From Verrucomicrobiales bacterium (lineage in GTDB: Bacteria > Verrucomicrobiota > Verrucomicrobiia > Verrucomicrobiales > V1-33), in NCBI GenBank assembly GCA_023253575.1, contig JALRGB010000634.1, forward strand, positions 1 through 9,441: a DNA stretch of 9,441 nt. The letters run 5' to 3'. Under the pieces are notes generated by a model. The model was not told the origin of the DNA. It saw nothing but the letters and a program-made list of their open reading frames with translations, and did not search any database. The position numbers and the translations under genes were made by a program. Of the stretch, positions 7,082 to 9,441 are shown piece after piece. Position 1 is the stretch's first letter. The number at the start of each line of letters is the position of its first letter.

Positions 7082-8186
7082 GGTGGGGTAGGCGTTCGGC
7101 GATGCGGAGACGGGCGGAACGCGCACGCGGGTTCCGGGCGATTTCCTCGGCGCTAGGAGCGAGTCCTTTGCGGACGAGGAGACGAAAATAACAGGCTGGA
7201 TTCGGCCGCGGACCGGGCCATTCCGGACGGTCGAGCAGCGGTCGGCTGTGTTCGGCAAAATACTGCTTCACCAGCCGATCTTCGAGGCTGTGGAACGTCA
7301 GCACGGCGACCCGCCCCCCTGCTTTTAACCACTTGGGCAGCTCCTCCAGAGCCGATTGCAGCGCCCCGAGTTCGTCGTTGACGGCAATCCGCAACGCCTG
7401 AAAGACCCGCGTGGCCGGATGCTTGCCGCTGCGGCGACCGCAGACTTCCTCGACAAAACTAGCGAGATCCCCCGTGGTGCGAAACGGCGCCGCCGCCCGA
7501 CGGCGCACAATCGCCGACGCCACCCGGTGCGCGAGTGGCTCTTCCCCATACTCACGGAAAATCCGCCGCAATTCTTCCTCCGGCGCCTCCGCCAACAAAT
7601 CAGCCGCCGTCATCCCTTTGCTGCAGTCCATCCGCATATCCAACGGACCATCATGCGAGAAACTAAATCCCCGGTCCGCCGTGTCGAGCTGCCACGAAGA
7701 AACTCCCAGATCCAGCAAAATCCCATCCAGTTCTTTTTCCAGCCCAACCTCGCGCAGCAAGGACGGGTAATCCCGGAAATTCATGTGAATGAAGGCCACC
7801 CGGTCTTCGTGTTCCGTCAACCGCTGACGCGCATAATCAATCGCATCCAGATCCTGATCCAACCCCAGTACACTCGCCCCAGCACGCACCAGCTGCTCCG
7901 TGTGCCCGCCTCCTCCCAATGTACCATCGAGATACAATTTGTTTGGCCCCGGCGCCAGAAAATAAGCCACCTCCTCCGCCATCACACTCTGGTGATACCC
8001 CACCGGCGCCGCCTCCGATACCGGCCCCGACGACGGCACTCGCCCGCCCGGCATTCCCGGAAGCACCAGCTTGTGCTGGTCAAGCCAACCGCGCAGCCGC
8101 TCCGGAAAGGCCGCCAGATGACCAAGCCAGTCGCGCAACGCCGGCCGCGCCGGAGCATAAGAAATTGATGGAACAAGACTCGGCAT
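7050..8186 (-). CDS. rsmH: 16S rRNA (cytosine-1402-N4)-methyltransferase
   Basis: SAM-dependent enzyme (also called MraW) that methylates N4 of C1402 in the ribosomal P site. Using the ATG at 8186 it has 378 residues, against about 310 for typical RsmH. Visible: YHQSVM at 64-69 where most family members begin, the SAM motif LDGTLGGGGHT at 86-96, LGLDQD at 107-112, LLDLGVSS at 157-164, DRGFSF at 171-176 followed by GPLDMRMD at 180-187, EEPLAHRVA at 215-223, RVFQALRIAVNDEL at 260-273, and FHSLEDR at 298-304. The roughly 63 residues before YHQSVM have no motif I recognise. The 8186 start lies 5 bases (TTTTT) after the mraZ stop with no Shine-Dalgarno sequence. ATG at 8054, residue 45, is an alternative that gives a more ordinary length. 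The 3' end overlaps ftsL. Confidence 0.95.
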   Translation of the reverse strand: MPSLVPSISYAPARPALRDWLGHLAAFPERLRGWLDQHKLVLPGMPGGRVPSSGPVSEAAPVGYHQSVMAEEVAYFLAPGPNKLYLDGTLGGGGHTEQLVRAGASVLGLDQDLDAIDYARQRLTEHEDRVAFIHMNFRDYPSLLREVGLEKELDGILLDLGVSSWQLDTADRGFSFSHDGPLDMRMDCSKGMTAADLLAEAPEEELRRIFREYGEEPLAHRVASAIVRRRAAAPFRTTGDLASFVEEVCGRRSGKHPATRVFQALRIAVNDELGALQSALEELPKWLKAGGRVAVLTFHSLEDRLVKQYFAEHSRPLLDRPEWPGPRPNPACYFRLLVRKGLAPSAEEIARNPRARSARLRIAERLPHHEEAAQKIAQ

Positions 8187-8191
8187 AAAAA

Positions 8192-8647
8192 TCAGCGGTT
8201 TAGGCGCAATGCCCCAGAAGCATGCTCGGATTGAAGGTGAACAAGATGGTCCTGCCAGACTTCCGGCCGCCAAATCTCAAAATGACGAAATGCCCCCACC
8301 AGCTGCACCGGCCCCGCTAGCCCCAGCTTCTCAATATACATCGAGGGCAAAAGCAGCCGCCCCTGCTTGTCCAGTGAACACTCAAACGCCCGGTACGAAT
8401 AAAATCGTAGCTTCTCCGCCTTCACGTCGTCCGATTGCGTCGGATCCTCCTCCAAACGAGCCAGTACCGAATTCAAAACCTGCGTCGGCATCAGCCGTAA
8501 CGACGGCTGCGCATCGTCCGGTAATGCCAGCAAAATATCCAACCCCTCATGACGCCACCTCGCAGGCACAGTCACCCGCCCCTTGGTATCCAAGGTTTGC
8601 TGAACGTGACCATGAAAAGTCCACGTCGATGGTGTCAAATCCCCCAT
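8192..8647 (-). CDS. mraZ: MraZ transcriptional regulator of the dcw cluster
   Basis: DNA-binding protein of the AbrB/SpoVT swapped-hairpin fold. In E. coli it represses its own operon by binding TGGG-type direct repeats upstream. From the ATG at 8647 it has 151 residues, the usual family size. Both half-domains are visible with the DxKGR-type signature: LDTKGRVTVPARW at 19-31 and LDKQGRLLLPSMY at 92-104, plus RFYSYRAFECSLD at 81-93 between them. A TTG at 8695 would extend the frame by 16 residues, but that stretch would be translated from the operator repeats and has no family counterpart. The chosen ATG lies inside the third operator repeat; the GGGG of the second repeat, 5 bases upstream, is the nearest ribosome-binding-site-like element. 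It is the first gene of the conserved cluster. Confidence 0.93.
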   Translation of the reverse strand: MGDLTPSTWTFHGHVQQTLDTKGRVTVPARWRHEGLDILLALPDDAQPSLRLMPTQVLNSVLARLEEDPTQSDDVKAEKLRFYSYRAFECSLDKQGRLLLPSMYIEKLGLAGPVQLVGAFRHFEIWRPEVWQDHLVHLQSEHASGALRLNR

Positions 8648-8666
8648 TTTGCCCCACTTCGCCCCA
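8642..8666 (-). promoter_or_regulatory. MraZ operator: three TGGGG direct repeats
   Basis: On the coding strand TGGGG occurs at 8666-8662, 8656-8652 and 8646-8642, an exact 10-base period with 5-base spacers. Known MraZ binding sites are tandem TGGG-type pentamers separated by 5 bases just upstream of mraZ, so spacing, copy number and position all match. MraZ bound here should repress the whole cluster. The third copy overlaps the mraZ ATG, so binding could also affect a transcript that starts just upstream. Confidence 0.88.
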
Positions 8667-8668
8667 CC

Positions 8669-8695
8669 ATTAACAATTCTTAGGAAATTTGGCAA
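8669..8695 (-). promoter_or_regulatory. Possible mraZ promoter next to the operator
   Basis: TTGCCA (8695-8690, five of six matches to the -35 consensus) and GTTAAT (8674-8669, four of six matches to -10) are separated by 15 bases, shorter than ideal. Initiation would fall on the operator repeats, which fits repression by MraZ. The match is weak and unproven. Confidence 0.28.
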
Positions 8696-8738
8696 TTAAA
8701 AAACCAGAGTTTCCGCGATCTGGTGCAAATACGCCGTT

Positions 8739-8747
8739 TTTATAGCA
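8739..8747 (-). promoter_or_regulatory. Possible extended -10 promoter upstream of mraZ
   Basis: TGCTATAAA on the coding strand is an extended -10 element (TGN plus TATAAA, five of six matches). There is no good -35 box at 16-18 bases. Transcription would start about 85 bases before the mraZ ATG and run through the operator. This is an alternative to the operator-proximal promoter. Confidence 0.35.
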
Positions 8748-8759
8748 ACCCACTCATTA

Positions 8760-8846
8760 TCATGAAATCATCTCTCTTTCTTCCGTAAAATACCCCATTT
8801 TTCCACTCCGCGGCAGGGCCTCCGACCCGCCTACACGCCACTTCAT
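8760..8846 (-). CDS. Candidate small ORF (28 codons) in the mraZ leader
   Basis: An ATG at 8846 follows the purine run GGGGGGAGGGGGCC, which contains a Shine-Dalgarno-like GGAGGGGG two bases before the start, and the frame ends at tandem stops TGA TAA TGA. The predicted peptide begins MKWRVGGSEALPRSGK and has no membrane segment or domain I recognise. It lies between the unknown gene and the mraZ promoter candidates, in the same direction. The spacing to the start is shorter than ideal, and a G-run next to an ATG can arise by chance in GC-rich DNA, so coding is only a possibility. Confidence 0.2.
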   Translation of the reverse strand: MKWRVGGSEALPRSGKMGYFTEEREMIS

Positions 8847-8907
8847 GGCCCCCTCCCCCCTCTCACGCCCCCTCACCATCCAGGCCGAAACAGGCCGATC
8901 GAGCGGC

Positions 8908-9441
8908 TCAGACTGACGTCAGTCGGCGGCGCAGGGAAAAAAACAACCCAATCAAACAAAACCCACAAAAAATACCAAGAACCACCAGATTCAGTCGAAG
9001 GGTACTCACCTCGCTTCCCCAATCAAAAACCGCCCGGGTGGGGCGCCACGATCTAAGTTCTTCCGGCGCTTTGAGGCCGAGTTGTTTTTTCAGACCGAAG
9101 AACACATTAGGGGGTTTGACATGGCCATCGTGCAGGCGTTCGACTTCTGCCTTATTATAGAGATCCCAAATTTTCTGATTCGAATACAGCTGACCTGCGG
9201 AGATGGGTTTGGCCCCGGACTTACCCGAGAATTCATCGGAATCGGCGTCGAAGTCCTCGCGTTCAACAGCTTTCATAATGGCATCGAGCCGCCGCTTGAC
9301 ATGTTCATTTGATCGCCCTTCTAATCCTGAGACGAGGGCGAGGGCTTGTTTGGCATTATTGAGTTTTCGGGCTAGGGCGGGCGGATCTTTGGCGGGCGGG
9401 GGAGGGAGCTGGCTGACGATGGATTCGATGCGTCGCTGGAG
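8908..9441 (-). CDS. Unrecognised membrane-anchored protein, C-terminal part (cut by window edge)
   Basis: The frame is open from the right edge to a TGA at 8908-8910, giving 177 residues; the true start is outside the window, and the ATG at 9276 is only an internal methionine. Visible: a proline-rich stretch (LPPPPAKDPP at about 12-21), a helical charged region (LARKLNNAKQALALV, 23-37, and EHVKRRLDAIMKAVERE, 46-62), an acidic stretch around 64-70, a soluble section with SNQKIWDLYNKAEVERLHDG, and a hydrophobic helix at about 150-170. A basic RRR ends the protein. By the positive-inside rule the short tail would be cytoplasmic, so the rest would face the periplasm unless further helices lie upstream. 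I do not recognise the family. It is co-directional with the dcw genes and no clear terminator separates them, so it may be read into the cluster. Confidence 0.75.
   Translation of the reverse strand, partial: LQRRIESIVSQLPPPPAKDPPALARKLNNAKQALALVSGLEGRSNEHVKRRLDAIMKAVEREDFDADSDEFSGKSGAKPISAGQLYSNQKIWDLYNKAEVERLHDGHVKPPNVFFGLKKQLGLKAPEELRSWRPTRAVFDWGSEVSTLRLNLVVLGIFCGFCLIGLFFSLRRRLTSV
8911..8924. repeat. 14-base perfect palindrome at the end of the unknown gene
   Basis: GACTGACGTCAGTC is a perfect 14-base palindrome covering the last codons of the unknown gene, directly before its stop. It has no loop and no T run, so it is not a typical terminator. It could be a binding site for a dimeric protein or a coincidence. 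Confidence 0.6.

Larger units (their letters stand above)
8696..8907. other. Intergenic control region between the unknown gene and mraZ
   Basis: These 212 bases hold the candidate small ORF, the extended -10 candidate, three G runs of five or more on the coding strand (8849-8853, 8855-8860, 8868-8872), and two direct copies of CAGGCCGA (8881 and 8891). I find no strong hairpin followed by a T run, so no terminator is called for the upstream gene. Confidence 0.5.

Noticed and set aside
7082..7258. Longer FtsL-like protein starting inside rsmH at 7258
   Set aside because: The added 59 residues lie wholly over conserved rsmH codons and would put a long tail before the membrane helix, unlike FtsL.
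8648..8695. Longer MraZ starting at TTG 8695
   Set aside because: The extra 16 residues would be encoded by the operator repeats, have no counterpart in the family, and lack a ribosome binding site.
8793..8807. A further TGGGG near an AGTGG upstream of mraZ as a second MraZ site
   Set aside because: Only one true TGGGG is present and the neighbouring TGG is at an 8-base offset, not the 10-base period of the operator.
8881..8907. Inverted repeat after the unknown gene as an intrinsic terminator
   Set aside because: The best pairings are about four base pairs with mismatches inside, and no T run follows on the coding strand.

Overview
This window is the 5' half of a bacterial division and cell wall (dcw) cluster. 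All supported genes lie on the minus strand, so the transcript reads from the right edge to the left. In transcription order they are: a partial membrane protein of unknown family (right edge), mraZ, rsmH (mraW), an ftsL-like gene, ftsI, murE, murF, mraY, and the first 179 codons of murD, which runs off the left edge. This is the canonical order of the cluster; ftsW, murG and murC would be expected beyond the left edge.

The organism is a GC-rich Gram-negative-type bacterium. Its MurE carries the DNPR motif of meso-diaminopimelate-adding ligases. The long N-terminal extension of RsmH, the Ala/Gly-rich FtsL tail and the general style of the proteins suggest a Verrucomicrobiota (Opitutae-like) member, but this is an impression and not proven by the window.

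Region by region: 8908-9441 holds the end of an unrecognised protein with a C-terminal membrane segment. The region 8648-8907 is the control region. It has a candidate 28-codon ORF behind a G-rich, ribosome-binding-site-like run, an extended -10 promoter candidate, and three TGGGG direct repeats with an exact 10-base period immediately upstream of and overlapping the mraZ start. Those repeats match the known MraZ operator. The region 4706-8647 encodes the regulator (MraZ), the 16S rRNA methyltransferase (RsmH), and two septal proteins (FtsL-like and the transpeptidase FtsI). The region 1-4646 encodes four consecutive steps or neighbours of lipid II synthesis: MurE adds diaminopimelate, MurF adds D-Ala-D-Ala, MraY makes lipid I, and MurD adds D-Glu.

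Genes are tightly packed: rsmH starts 5 bases after mraZ, ftsL overlaps rsmH by 32 bases, and murF overlaps murE by 4 bases. Three spacers of 47-59 bases (ftsL-ftsI, ftsI-murE, mraY-murD) are rich in pyrimidines on the coding strand and carry no Shine-Dalgarno sequence, whereas murF has a near-perfect one inside the end of murE. I see no mobile element, CRISPR array, RNA gene or convincing intrinsic terminator. Most of the window is ordinary conserved housekeeping sequence, and I do not see a new defence or biosynthetic system in it.
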